A stretch of DNA of 60,044 bases from Methylobacterium aquaticum (lineage in GTDB: Bacteria > Pseudomonadota > Alphaproteobacteria > Rhizobiales > Beijerinckiaceae): assembly GCF_001043915.1 (NCBI RefSeq), contig NZ_LABX01000106.1, forward strand, positions 1 to 60,044. The letters are read 5' to 3'. Position numbers and translations under genes: made by a program. The notes under the pieces are model-generated. The model did no database searches and was not told the DNA's origin. It worked only from the letters and a program-made list of their open reading frames with translations. This document shows, piece by piece, positions 1 to 7,998 of the stretch; within the stretch, counting starts at the first letter, position 1; every line of letters starts with the position of its first letter.

Positions 1-30
1 TAGCGCATCTGGTTTGGGACCGTCAGGTCG
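1..30 (+). other. Putative attachment-site core (tRNA-Pro(TGG) fragment)
   Basis: Bases 1-21 match the part of a bacterial tRNA-Pro(TGG) gene running from the end of the D-arm through the anticodon loop. The anticodon TGG lies in the tract CTGGTTTGGGACC. After base 21 the match to tRNA decays, with a short GGTCG resemblance at 26-30. A tyrosine recombinase gene ends 30 bp inside, the usual place for an att site. I infer this is the junction of a prophage integrated in tRNA-Pro. The sequence outside the window is needed to say which half of the tRNA is host-derived. Confidence 0.6.
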
Positions 31-52
31 AAATCAGGAAGTACCTGGAAAA

Positions 53-1162
53 TCAGGCTTTCTTCTTCTCGCTATCTGCGCCGTCGTGGATTTCGTCGGG
101 AGTTGATGCCGACGCGCCCGATCGCGCTGCCTTCTCCATCGCCTCCATCACGTCGCTCTGCATCACGTGGGCGTACTTCGCCGTCGTGGTGATGCTGGAG
201 TGGCGCAGCAGCTCCTTCGCGATCTTCAGGTTGCCGGAGACCCGCAGCACCCGCGTCGCGGCCGTGTGCCGGTTGTCGTGGAAGCGGTAGCCCGGGATCG
301 CCGGCTTCACGTCGCGCGTGAACACGGTCTTCAGCCCCTCGTAGGTGATCGGCCGGCGCTCGCCCTTGTCGCGGCCGCGGAGCGCCTCGTAGGTGAAGAC
401 GGCTTCCTTGTGCTGCTCCCGGAGCGGCCACAGCAGTTTCCGGACGCTCGGCGATAACGGGATCGCGGCGAGCTTGTCGCCCTTGCCCAGGATCCAGATC
501 TGCCGGCCACCCCAATCGACGTGCTCCCACCGGAGGTCCACGCACTCGGCCAGGCGGCAGCCGGTGAGCAGGGCGAAGCGCACGATGGGATGGTAGTCCG
601 GCCGCAGGGCCTTGAAGAGGGCCGTCTCCTCGTCGGCGCGCAGCTCACGCACCCGCTCCTGCGGCTCCTTGAGACGGTGACGTTTCCACTCGATCGCAGC
701 GACAGGCTCGTCCCACACCTTTGAGGCGCGCATCAGGATCGAGCGCAACACCTCCATGGTGCGGTTGACGGTTGCAGGCGTGACCGGCTTATCGCCACGG
801 CCAGTCTGCGCCCGACGCTTGGCGACCAGGGTGGCGACGACCGAGCCGTTGATGGCTGAAAGCCGCCTCGTGTTGCCGATCTCGGTCTGCAGCCATCCAA
901 TGTGCCGCCAGATGTCGACCTTGGTCTTGGCAAATTGGCCGACCTCCTCCCAATATCTCGTGGCCGCATCGCCAAAGCTGAGAGGCTGGCGCCCTAGCGC
1001 GGCGGCTTCTTTAAGCTCCTCGGCTCGCCTTTTGCGCTCGCCTTTCTCGAATGCGTCTGCTTCTCGCTTGTTCGAGCAGCGAGTGGAACCGTGAAATCGA
1101 TGACCTTGGATCGAGAAATCGTAGAGATAGTACGGCCGGCCCTCTGGTCGGTAGGTGGACAT
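53..1162 (-). CDS. int: Phage integrase, tyrosine recombinase family
   Basis: This 369-residue protein catalyses site-specific recombination between attP and attB. The N-terminal third looks like an arm/core DNA-binding SAM-like domain (about residues 60-155). The catalytic domain follows, with Arg203 in TGCRLAE, the HxxR box His295-Asp-Asn-Arg298, His321 and nucleophile Tyr330 (KYAHV). All expected catalytic residues are present, so it should be active. The gene reads toward the tRNA-Pro-like core at the window edge. Its 5' end overlaps the excisionase-like ORF by 169 bp in another frame. Length and N-terminus (a short GRPYYLYDF-type strand region) fit phage integrases of alphaproteobacteria. 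Confidence 0.96.
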   Translation of the reverse strand: MSTYRPEGRPYYLYDFSIQGHRFHGSTRCSNKREADAFEKGERKRRAEELKEAAALGRQPLSFGDAATRYWEEVGQFAKTKVDIWRHIGWLQTEIGNTRRLSAINGSVVATLVAKRRAQTGRGDKPVTPATVNRTMEVLRSILMRASKVWDEPVAAIEWKRHRLKEPQERVRELRADEETALFKALRPDYHPIVRFALLTGCRLAECVDLRWEHVDWGGRQIWILGKGDKLAAIPLSPSVRKLLWPLREQHKEAVFTYEALRGRDKGERRPITYEGLKTVFTRDVKPAIPGYRFHDNRHTAATRVLRVSGNLKIAKELLRHSSITTTAKYAHVMQSDVMEAMEKAARSGASASTPDEIHDGADSEKKKA

Positions 1163-1350
1163 TCCCGCTTCCTCCGATCCTCGACGAACGCCGTGAGGTC
1201 GTCAGGGTGGAACATCCGCCGAGGCTTCTGCAAGCCCGTACCCATGGGGATGTAGGCGATTTCGCCGAGGGCTACGTGGCGCGCCAGAGTGCGGGTGCAG
1301 ATGCCGAGTTGCTCCGCGGCCTCTGCCGACGAGAGGAGCTTCGCGGTCAT
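994..1350 (-). CDS. Excisionase-like / MerR-type helix-turn-helix protein
   Basis: This is a 118-residue protein. Residues 5-65 form a winged-helix DNA-binding domain of the excisionase/AlpA type (SSAEAAEQLGI, then TLARHVALGEI, then a PRRMFHPDDL wing). It directly precedes the integrase and probably acts as the recombination directionality factor. The last 56 residues are coded in the 169 bp that also encode the integrase N-terminus and look basic and disordered. The start codon overlaps the stop of the upstream HTH gene (ATGA), implying translational coupling. Family placement is by pattern, and the Xis role is inferred from position. Confidence 0.75.
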   Translation of the reverse strand: MTAKLLSSAEAAEQLGICTRTLARHVALGEIAYIPMGTGLQKPRRMFHPDDLTAFVEDRRKRECPPTDQRAGRTISTISRSKVIDFTVPLAARTSEKQTHSRKASAKGEPRSLKKPPR

Positions 1351-1613
1351 AGCCGCTTCCCGTGGATGGCCTCCGAGACGCGACCCGGGTTCACGCCGAA
1401 GTGCCGGCCGATCTCCGCCTGTGAGGCATCCTCGTGCTCCGCAGCGTACTGGCGGATCTGCTCGGAGAGCGCCGGTGTCATAGATACCGACGTTACCCTG
1501 CCTCGCCGAAACGCCGGTCGCCGGCCCAAGTGGGCGGCGAGATCCTGCAGCTCAGGCAGGCGGTGCTGGAGTGCGAGGGCTCGAAGCCGATCGGCGATCT
1601 CTGGGATGCGCAT
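1347..1613 (-). CDS. Small helix-turn-helix protein
   Basis: This 88-residue protein has a C-terminal HTH-like segment (SQAEIGRHFGVNPGRVSEAIHGK, split here as SQAEIGRHFGV and NPGRVSEAIHGK). It probably binds DNA. I chose the ATG at 1613 because AAGGAG sits 6 nt upstream; another ATG lies two codons earlier at 1619. It overlaps the 3' end of the DUF1643 gene by 62 bp and its stop overlaps the next start. The function is not recognised beyond DNA binding, and a regulatory role in lysogeny or excision is a guess from position. Confidence 0.7.
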   Translation of the reverse strand: MRIPEIADRLRALALQHRLPELQDLAAHLGRRPAFRRGRVTSVSMTPALSEQIRQYAAEHEDASQAEIGRHFGVNPGRVSEAIHGKRL

Positions 1614-2139
1614 TTGCATCTCCTTGGGGTTGGTGGATGGTCCGGCCGGCAGGTGTCAGCCATGGCCGCAAGACGTTGGCGTAGCCCTCCATCTGCGGGT
1701 GCAGGGGGTGGCCGTCTTTGGCGATGCCGATGCACATCAGGGTCTTGCCGTCGGCGATCCGGACGACGTCGCGCCACCGCTCCCGCAGGCTACGGGGCAG
1801 CTTGCCCAACGAGCCCCACGCCACCACGACGATCTCCGATCCTTGGATGATCGCCCGAAGGTGCGTGTCGTTCTCGGGGCCGATCGGGTCGCTCGCGTCC
1901 CGCAGCAGCCGGACATCTTTCGACCGGAAGGCGAATAGGTTTCCGACCACGATGCGGCCAGCACCGGCCAGCCGAGAGAACCCTCGTACCTTCTTGATGG
2001 TCTGGTCGTCCTTCGCGGCGTCGGCCGTACTCGGGTTGACCATGATCCATGCGATGGACGGCGCCGCCTGCAGCGCGCCCTCTATCACCCGCTCAAGCCG
2101 GTAGCGGTAGAGCCCGCAGGCAGAGATGACAGCGCTCAT
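1552..2139 (-). CDS. DUF1643 domain protein
   Basis: This 195-residue protein matches the DUF1643 family: a CGLYRYRLER N-terminus, the WIMVNPSTAD box at residues 30-40, and a central GNLFAFRSKD segment. The family is common in phages and accessory regions; its biochemical role is unknown to me. The C-terminal 30 or so residues are rich in Pro, Arg and Ser and lie in the region overlapped by the next gene, so they are probably not part of the fold. The start overlaps the stop of the upstream gene (ATGA). Confidence 0.88.
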   Translation of the reverse strand: MSAVISACGLYRYRLERVIEGALQAAPSIAWIMVNPSTADAAKDDQTIKKVRGFSRLAGAGRIVVGNLFAFRSKDVRLLRDASDPIGPENDTHLRAIIQGSEIVVVAWGSLGKLPRSLRERWRDVVRIADGKTLMCIGIAKDGHPLHPQMEGYANVLRPWLTPAGRTIHQPQGDANAHPRDRRSASSPRTPAPPA

Positions 2140-2369
2140 GACTGCTCACCCTCTCGCGACAGGAGTGCGGCTCTAAGAGGCCGAGCCGGCGGTGGGACTT
2201 TCTCGCCTGCTTCCCGAGCCCGCGCCTGCCGGATGGCCTGGCGGATCAGCTCGTCCCGGCAGGCGGAGGTGGCAACAAGGCCGCAGGTCTCGCGCATATG
2301 CGGCCAGGCGCGGCGAATGTCGGCGGCGGTGATGGCCGTGCCGTCGTTGGTGTCATGCATCAGGCGCAC
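2136..2369 (-). CDS. Hypothetical small protein
   Basis: This is a 77-residue helical protein with one Cys pair (residues about 29 and 37) and a basic middle part. It overlaps the upstream gene by 17 bp and the downstream DUF1643 gene by 4 bp, so it sits inside the operon. I recognise no family. Confidence 0.65.
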   Translation of the reverse strand: MRLMHDTNDGTAITAADIRRAWPHMRETCGLVATSACRDELIRQAIRQARAREAGEKVPPPARPLRAALLSREGEQS

Positions 2370-2958
2370 CCACTAGCGCGAACCGGCCGTCGTCGAACTC
2401 GGCCTCTTCGCGTGCCCACCAGCGGCCGTCCTCCCCACGGTAGATGACGACCGTCTCCTCGTCGGTCATGCCGAGGCTGGTCTGGAGCATGACGCCGCGC
2501 GCCAGCACCTCGTACACACCACCCGTCTTCAGGTGTCTGACGCGCTCGCGTTTGGCCGGCTCGCTTGACCCGGGCAGCGGCCCGGTCTTCGGTTTGCGCT
2601 CCCACTTCGCCCGGATCTGCGGGAGGATCTCCCAGCAACGAGCCAGCTCGGTCTCGGCCTCCTTCAGCATGCCGATGTCGTGAGCGTTGCAGAAGGCAGC
2701 GAGCGTATTCATCACGCCGCCCACCTCTTTCGACGCCTCCCCGCACTCTCGGCCGAAGACGTAGTCGACGAGCAGGTGGGCCTCCTCGCAGGTCATCACG
2801 CTGGCCTGGACGAGTTCGAGTGCTTCTTCGAGAAAGCGCCGCGACCGCTCCGCACGGTCGAGGGCGACGTCCTTCCCGAAGCAGGCTTCGACCCAAGTGC
2901 CGACCCGGCTCTGGTAGGTCTGAGGCAGGTCGTTCTCTGCCAAGTCGGTCTCATCAGA
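2353..2958 (-). CDS. MazG-like / DUF1653-like two-domain phage protein
   Basis: This is a 201-residue protein. Residues about 15-110 resemble an all-alpha NTP pyrophosphohydrolase (MazG-like) bundle with RFLEEALEL followed by KEVGGVMNTLA. The usual E-x-G-D metal motif reads E-V-G-G, so one acidic ligand is missing. Residues about 145-200 resemble DUF1653 (KTGGVYEVLARGV, then ETVVIYRGEDGRWWAR). I chose GTG 2958 over an upstream start because AAGGAG lies 7 nt before it. That start overlaps the stop of the preceding gene. Such proteins are frequent in early phage operons; catalytic activity is doubtful here. Confidence 0.7.
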   Translation of the reverse strand, partial: SDETDLAENDLPQTYQSRVGTWVEACFGKDVALDRAERSRRFLEEALELVQASVMTCEEAHLLVDYVFGRECGEASKEVGGVMNTLAAFCNAHDIGMLKEAETELARCWEILPQIRAKWERKPKTGPLPGSSEPAKRERVRHLKTGGVYEVLARGVMLQTSLGMTDEETVVIYRGEDGRWWAREEAEFDDGRFALVGAPDA

Positions 2959-3406
2959 CACGGCGGTTCTCCTTCTTTGAGAATGGGCGCTTGGGCCACT
3001 TGGTCGAGCGCTTCTCGCTGCGCTCGGGCTGATCTCGGGGCTCACCCTTCGCGAGGAGCCGCTCGCGGAACTCGGCCTGCTGCTCCTGCAGCCGATCGAC
3101 CTTCGCGATCTTGCCCTGGTCGCCGTCGCGGAGGCTGAGATCGGATGTGCCGCGCCGGCCGGTGGTCTTCTCCCGGTGCGCAGCCTTCGTCATCCAGACG
3201 AGGTGCTTGCGGGAGTGCTGGTGCGGCTGGTGCTCGCCGGTCACCGGGTCGATTGGCCGGAGCGCCAGGGCCGGGTTGTGATCGAGCTGCCACTCGACCG
3301 TCTCGACCTCGACCGGGATCATCCCGAGCTTGCGCATCAACTCGGCGCAGAGATCCAGAGCGGCGTCACGCTGGACCTTCATCGGAACGGCACGGCGTCT
3401 CATCAC
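2954..3406 (-). CDS. HNH-like phage protein
   Basis: This is a 150-residue protein. The segment WQLDHNPALALRPIDP, followed by HQHSRKHLVWMTKAAHREKT, resembles a degenerate HNH core: an Asp-His pair in place of the first His strand and a later His. The C-terminal half is charged and likely disordered. It lies in the early leftward operon with overlaps at both ends. Whether it retains nuclease activity cannot be told from sequence alone. Confidence 0.55.
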   Translation of the reverse strand: MMRRRAVPMKVQRDAALDLCAELMRKLGMIPVEVETVEWQLDHNPALALRPIDPVTGEHQPHQHSRKHLVWMTKAAHREKTTGRRGTSDLSLRDGDQGKIAKVDRLQEQQAEFRERLLAKGEPRDQPERSEKRSTKWPKRPFSKKENRRV

Positions 3407-3855
3407 CGCTCTCCGATGCTGATCAGCCCGTCCTTGACGAGCTTCTTGATGTCGAGCCCCGGGATCACTTCGCTGGAGATCACCTCCATCGCCCGATCGA
3501 AGAAGCGGCTCAGGCCCTCCCGGTCGAGTTCCTTCAGCGAGCGCGGGTTGAGGTGAAGGCCGCCGCCCAGCAAGCTCACGCTGTCCGCATGCGCGAGCCG
3601 GATCTTTAGGGCCAGCATGAGAGCGTCGGCGTTCGGGTAGTCGTCAGTGTTGTCGGCGACGATGCCGACGATCCTCCAGAGGAGCCGGGCCTGCTTCTCG
3701 CTCTGGGGCTCGTGCAGGATGGCCTCGACCGTGCTGCCCATGCCGAACCGGGCGATCTGCTCGGCGTCGTACGCAGAGCATGGCACCAATCCGACTGTCG
3801 TAACGCGGAGAAAAACACTCGGGCGATCTGCTGACTGGCGAGCCATATTATGCAA
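3403..3855 (-). CDS. DUF1367-like phage protein
   Basis: This is a 150-residue protein. The N-terminal part (GLVPCSAYDAEQIARF, then SEKQARLLWRIVG, then DALMLALKIRLAHAD) follows the pattern of DUF1367/NinB-neighbourhood proteins seen in early phage operons, in which a protein replaced or copied host material is followed by a helical tail. That assignment is by pattern and uncertain. The gene overlaps both neighbours by a few bases. Confidence 0.55.
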   Translation of the reverse strand: MHNMARQSADRPSVFLRVTTVGLVPCSAYDAEQIARFGMGSTVEAILHEPQSEKQARLLWRIVGIVADNTDDYPNADALMLALKIRLAHADSVSLLGGGLHLNPRSLKELDREGLSRFFDRAMEVISSEVIPGLDIKKLVKDGLISIGER

Positions 3856-4375
3856 CCCTCGCGAACTCTCCGTGAAGCCGTTTGGCGGCTTCTACGTACG
3901 CCTCGTGGGCATCTTTTGGGTCATCAAAGCCACCAAGGTAGTAACATTTACCACCCATTCTGATTGATGTTTCCCATTTCCGTGATTTTTTATTCCAGTA
4001 AACGCCCTTGTATCCGGATTTATTATTGCTCCTCCTTCTGCTGTTCATCGTACTCTGGGCACTGGTTGCCTGGCGGAGATTATCCCATCGATTGTCGGAA
4101 CCTATCGAATTTTTATGGTCTATTTCGTCGTCAGGTTCATTTCCCGTCACTAGCTTCCAGATCAGTCTATGGGCGAGAAACAACTCGCCAGAGATCATGA
4201 TTTGGATATGGCCGCCCGAATTGGCGTGTCCGGCCACAGTTCCGGTGAGACGCGCCCTGTCATTTGGCTTAAGCTCTGGGCGATCTTTCCACCGCAATAA
4301 TCCAGTTAGCGCATCGTACTCCAAGCACCGCTGAATTTCCTCGACAGGAGGGAGCGGCTTCGACCTGCGAGGCAT
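3848..4375 (-). CDS. HNH homing endonuclease with AP2 DNA-binding domain
   Basis: This is a 175-residue protein. Residues about 55-110 carry an HNH_3-type core (FLAHRLIWKL, then DEIDHKNSIGSDNRWDNLR) with the Asp-His and Asn-x-x-Asn-Leu-Arg residues expected. Residues about 115-170 are an AP2/integrase-like DNA-binding domain (SGYKGVYWNKKSRKWE, then YYLGGFDDPKDAHEAY). This architecture is typical of free-standing phage homing endonucleases. Its coding sequence is visibly more AT-rich than its neighbours, which fits recent arrival as a selfish insertion. It ends 8 bp inside the next gene. Confidence 0.88.
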   Translation of the reverse strand: MPRRSKPLPPVEEIQRCLEYDALTGLLRWKDRPELKPNDRARLTGTVAGHANSGGHIQIMISGELFLAHRLIWKLVTGNEPDDEIDHKNSIGSDNRWDNLRQATSAQSTMNSRRRSNNKSGYKGVYWNKKSRKWETSIRMGGKCYYLGGFDDPKDAHEAYVEAAKRLHGEFARVA

Positions 4376-4384
4376 GGCGCGCTC

Positions 4385-5845
4385 CTACGCTGCGAGGCCG
4401 GCTTTGCGGTCTAGCCAGGACCGCTTCCACTGCGCCCGCACCTCCTCGGAGGCACCGGCGCCATCACGCTGAGCGACGGTCGATCGCCAGAAAGCGTCCG
4501 CCTCGTCTCGTGTCATTGCCTTGGAGAGCCCCTCGGCGAGGAAGGCCGAGTAGGCAGCGATCTGGTCGGTCGCGCCTGCGATGGAAGCTCGCTTCGCCTT
4601 GAAGGCGTCGGTCAGGCCGGTGATGTCGACCTGGACGAGCTGCCCGGCAGCGACCAACTCCTTGCGGTGACTGCTGGTGGCGTTCCAGGCCGCATGCACC
4701 TTCCGGATGTCGGCATCGGTGCTCGCTGCCGTCACCGCATCTCGGAACCAGATCTGGTAGTGGCCGCCGCCCTTGAACTTCTCCGGGATGGCATAGGGAT
4801 CGGTCGGCGCCGGCTCGATCTTCTTCACCTCGCCGTGCAGCCGCTCGCGCGCCGCGTCGCGATAGCCATCCAGGATCTCGATCTCGACCGCGTCGAGGTG
4901 CAGGCTGTCCTCGTGCGTCGCGTCCACGATCTCGTCGATCTCGGCGAAGGTGCGTGCCTCGGCGAACCGCCGCTCCGCATCGCGCAGGAAGGCGCCGGCG
5001 TTGAACGGCACGGGACCATCCAGGCTGTCGTCGAGGTCACCGAACGGATCCGGCTCGTCGGAAGAAGTGGGCGCCGAGGTATCAGGCTCAGGGGCACGTG
5101 AAACCTCATCCTCGGCGCCCTGAACCGCAGGCGGATCGCCGGCGGTATCGGGGTCATCGGGTTCGTCCGGCCGGCGGCGGCCGCGCGAACGGGCCGGCCA
5201 GCCGAGAGCGACGAGACGGGCCTTGGCATGCTCGCGCACCTCGTCGCGCGGGCCTGGCGCCATCGCGTTCAGAGCGGCTTGCGTCTCGGGCGCGAGCATC
5301 AGGTCGGTGACGGTGTTGATCGCCGCGCAGGCGTTGATGCGCTGCTTCAGCGCCTCGGCAGGGTCTGCGGCGCCCTGCCGATCGCCACGAGCTTGCGGAG
5401 GCTCTTCGGGCTCGGGCGCGGCGTTGTCGTTCGCGTCGGCCTTCCCCTCCTTGAGGTTCTCACTCTCCTCGTCCGAGTAGGCGCCGTGCAGGCCGGCGAG
5501 CTTGATGATGACGCGGTCCTTCCCGCGCTTCTCACACATGGCCCAGACGTAGGCGGCCTGCTTGCCCGAGACGCGGTAGTTCACGCCGACCAGGGCTTCG
5601 CCGAAGCTCCACTCCTCGATGCCGTCGGGGCGCCGCGCCTTGACCAGCATGACCGCCTCATCGCGGTCGGCCCGGACGACGACCGGCTCGGACCACTGCA
5701 GCTTCAGGGCTGCCGAGAGGCGCTCCAGGGCGGCGTGCTTGATCACCGGCGTGCCCTGAACTTCCCAGACGTCCTTCTGCCCGAGCGGCACGCTGTGCGT
5801 GGCGAACAGCTTGCGGATCTCATCCTTTGTCATGGCGCGCCTCAT
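4385..5845 (-). CDS. Phage early protein, possible recombination (annealing) protein
   Basis: This is a 486-residue protein. The N-terminal 140 residues look conserved and folded (VIKHAALERLSAALKL, then EEWSFGEALVGVNYRVSGKQ, then AYVWAMCEKRGKDRVI). The rest has an acidic, proline-rich linker (about 140-265) and a helical C-terminus. The N-terminal pattern loosely resembles single-strand annealing proteins (conserved substrate-like strand region followed by an A-x-x-x-R-K helix), but this is inference only. It starts 4 bp inside the previous gene (ATGA), suggesting coupled expression. A second ATG with the sequence MTKDEIRK lies 4 codons downstream. Confidence 0.6.
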   Translation of the reverse strand: MRRAMTKDEIRKLFATHSVPLGQKDVWEVQGTPVIKHAALERLSAALKLQWSEPVVVRADRDEAVMLVKARRPDGIEEWSFGEALVGVNYRVSGKQAAYVWAMCEKRGKDRVIIKLAGLHGAYSDEESENLKEGKADANDNAAPEPEEPPQARGDRQGAADPAEALKQRINACAAINTVTDLMLAPETQAALNAMAPGPRDEVREHAKARLVALGWPARSRGRRRPDEPDDPDTAGDPPAVQGAEDEVSRAPEPDTSAPTSSDEPDPFGDLDDSLDGPVPFNAGAFLRDAERRFAEARTFAEIDEIVDATHEDSLHLDAVEIEILDGYRDAARERLHGEVKKIEPAPTDPYAIPEKFKGGGHYQIWFRDAVTAASTDADIRKVHAAWNATSSHRKELVAAGQLVQVDITGLTDAFKAKRASIAGATDQIAAYSAFLAEGLSKAMTRDEADAFWRSTVAQRDGAGASEEVRAQWKRSWLDRKAGLAA

Positions 5846-6837
5846 GCGGCGGAGGTGACGGCGCGCATCTCGGCGCCGGGCACGGCGATGCCGGCCTCGA
5901 TGTGGGCGAGGGCGATCTTCCCGACGGCGACCATCACCGGTCCGTTCTCCAGGAAGCGATCGTCGATGTTGAAGTACCGAGCCATGGCGGCGCGATCGGT
6001 GATTGTGAACTGCTGCGTGGTGCGCAGGGAGACCTGCCGGCCCCGCGTGCCGGCGCGGCTCGTCAGATCCTCGGTCTTGACGGCCTGGCCGGCTTCCACG
6101 GCCTCGGCAGCCTCACGGAGCTTCCGGGCTCGATCGAAGGTCAGCCAGCTCTGCGCGGCTGCGGCGGCGCGCTTGGCGGCGGCCTTGCCGTCATCGACAA
6201 TCGGCTTCCAAGTCCCATCGACCTTCCGGCCCGCCTCGACGTGCGGCCGCTTCTGCTCCTCGCGAAGCTCCTCGGCCTCCTTGGCGATCTCGGAGAACCG
6301 TCCCTTGAAGTCGGCCGCCTTGTCGCCGTCGTCCTTGGTGCGGATCTCGCCGACGCTCGCGATCCAGGCGTCGAACTCTCGGGTCAACTCGTCGAGGGTC
6401 TCGCGGAGCATCACCTCGGGCGGAGCATTCGACTGCACCCGATCCGAGACCTGCGGCGCCTGGTTCGGCCACTCGCCGGTTTCCATCCAAGTCTTGTAGC
6501 TTGCATTGCTGACAGGATTGCGGGCGAACCAAGCAAATTTGCCTTCGCAGAAATCTTCCTCTTTGTCGGCTGTATCCAGTTTGAATGGATCGTTGTGGCC
6601 GAATTTGACCCAGATGCCGGAGCCGTCTTTTGCTGGATAGATAGCGGTCGCGATCAGCGGACCGTTTCGCTTCAAGCGAGAGGCGTAGCGACCGAACATT
6701 GCCATGCCGCGCTCGGGCACGTCAGGGATCTTCTCGCCAGCAGCAACCGCCGCAACTGCTGACTGCCACCATCCGTAGCCGTTCCGGGCGACGGATGAGG
6801 GGCGGGCGGCGTTCTTGCCGCTCCTGGTCTCGGTCAT
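5842..6837 (-). CDS. Phage early protein of unknown function
   Basis: This is a 331-residue protein. Residues 10-115 look globular (NGYGWWQSAVAA, a RYASRLKRNGPLIATAIYP stretch, KFAWFARNPVS). The middle (about 150-235) is charged helix, probably coiled coil, and the end is a small mixed domain. I chose ATG 6837 because it overlaps the upstream stop as ATGA; the open frame continues upstream but codes nothing convincing. It is adjacent to the possible annealing protein, so a role in phage recombination is plausible but unproven. Confidence 0.6.
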   Translation of the reverse strand: MTETRSGKNAARPSSVARNGYGWWQSAVAAVAAGEKIPDVPERGMAMFGRYASRLKRNGPLIATAIYPAKDGSGIWVKFGHNDPFKLDTADKEEDFCEGKFAWFARNPVSNASYKTWMETGEWPNQAPQVSDRVQSNAPPEVMLRETLDELTREFDAWIASVGEIRTKDDGDKAADFKGRFSEIAKEAEELREEQKRPHVEAGRKVDGTWKPIVDDGKAAAKRAAAAAQSWLTFDRARKLREAAEAVEAGQAVKTEDLTSRAGTRGRQVSLRTTQQFTITDRAAMARYFNIDDRFLENGPVMVAVGKIALAHIEAGIAVPGAEMRAVTSAA

Positions 6838-7235
6838 GACCGTGAGCCCGTGCGGAAGACGACGGCCGAGAGCACCACCATGGTCAGCACGATGACGGTC
6901 CAGATGACAACGACGCCCACGATCCGCTCGGACATCGTCGGGCCACACCCAACCGCCTCGGCGGCGGCCAACGGCGTCGACACCATGGTCAGCGCCGCGG
7001 CTTGCATGGCGATCCGGTGAGCCTTCGCCGAGCGCTCCGCCCAGACCCAGCCGGATCGGACGTTGAATGCCTCGATCCTGGCCTGAAGCCAGGAGAAGCC
7101 TTCCTTGAGATCGGCCGGCCGGATGCCGTGCTCGGCGATCAGGTTTTGGCAGTCGATCGGATCGAGCCGGGCTAGATGCGAACCGGCCAGGAGCAGGCCG
7201 ATTGCGGTCTCGTCGTGCTTCGTGACAGCAGCCAT
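6834..7235 (-). CDS. Small membrane protein
   Basis: This is a 133-residue protein. The N-terminal 80 residues are helical and soluble-looking. The C-terminus holds one clear membrane segment of about 22 residues (VVVIWTVIVLTMVVLSAVVF) followed by a short basic tail, giving a C-tail-anchored topology. A second, weaker hydrophobic stretch lies around residues 78-92. No family is recognised. It is coupled to the next gene by ATGA overlap. Confidence 0.65.
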   Translation of the reverse strand: MAAVTKHDETAIGLLLAGSHLARLDPIDCQNLIAEHGIRPADLKEGFSWLQARIEAFNVRSGWVWAERSAKAHRIAMQAAALTMVSTPLAAAEAVGCGPTMSERIVGVVVIWTVIVLTMVVLSAVVFRTGSRS

Positions 7236-7352
7236 CTGCCGGTCCTGCTCTCAATGAAAGGGGGAGGGGTGGCCCGCATGACGCGGCGGGCCGGCGCGGC
7301 TGAGCGGCCGAGGCCGATCGACGGTCAGTCCTCGACTTCTTCGAGGATTTTC

Positions 7353-7493
7353 TCACTGAGCTGACGACCCCGCTCGGCTGTAGTCCATCGGGGCGGGATC
7401 GTTGGGCAGCGCGATCTGCTTGCCCTCGTGCTTCACGGGGACGTCGATCGACGACCAGTCGGTCGCCTTCTGGACGGGAGCCATGGCGTTCAT
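7353..7493 (-). CDS. Small protein, possibly frameshifted
   Basis: A 46-residue reading frame begins MNAMAPVQKATDW and stops at 7353. In the +1 frame the sequence after about 7378 continues in a protein-like way (TAERGRQLSEKILEEVED) to a stop at 7325. A single base in the run GGGG near 7373-7376 would join the two. This suggests either a recent frameshift in a gene of about 55 residues or two overlapping pieces. The upstream Shine-Dalgarno is weak. No family is recognised. Confidence 0.45.
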   Translation of the reverse strand: MNAMAPVQKATDWSSIDVPVKHEGKQIALPNDPAPMDYSRAGSSAQ

Positions 7494-7584
7494 CGGTAAG
7501 CTTTCGATTGTGAAAGGAAGATACGGCGTACCGCGCCGTGCGGTTTACGAGGCTGGTGAGATCGTCAGCCTCGGAACTCGAAAA

Positions 7585-7998
7585 TCAGGCGCCGGGATGC
7601 ATCTCGGCGATTGGGCCGGTGTACTTCTCAAAGCACCAGCTTTCGACCCAGAAACCGGCGATGATGCCGGCGTGCTCGCAGGCCACGCGCATGTCGATGC
7701 GCCGACCGTAGCTGTTGGAAGCAGTCTTCGACGGGTCGTCGAGATCGAGCTGCATCACGGGCTTGGCGAGTACATCCAGCACGACATGCGGGGCGCCTTC
7801 GCCGTCGTAAGTGTAGCCGGGGCGCGGGGTGACGAGGTCGCCCGGCTTGAACTGACAGCCGATGCGGTAGCGCTGCTCGATCTCCTTGAGCGTGACGCAC
7901 AGCACTTCCGGAGACGTGGCGCGGTGATTGCGCTCACCGCGCGATCGACCGCGGCTAGCAGCCTCCAGCATCTCACCGAGATCCATTCCACTGATCAT
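7585..7998 (-). CDS. Hypothetical phage protein with SH3-like segment
   Basis: This is a 137-residue protein. The centre (CQFKPGDLVTPRPGYTYDGEG, cut as CQFKPGDLVTPRPG and YTYDGEGAPHVVLD) resembles the small beta-barrel start of many phage proteins that recognise or modify substrates, but no specific family is assignable. The final part contains WVESWCFEKY. It lies 90 bp upstream of the small frameshifted ORF and overlaps the upstream gene by 4 bp. Confidence 0.65.
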   Translation of the reverse strand: MISGMDLGEMLEAASRGRSRGERNHRATSPEVLCVTLKEIEQRYRIGCQFKPGDLVTPRPGYTYDGEGAPHVVLDVLAKPVMQLDLDDPSKTASNSYGRRIDMRVACEHAGIIAGFWVESWCFEKYTGPIAEMHPGA

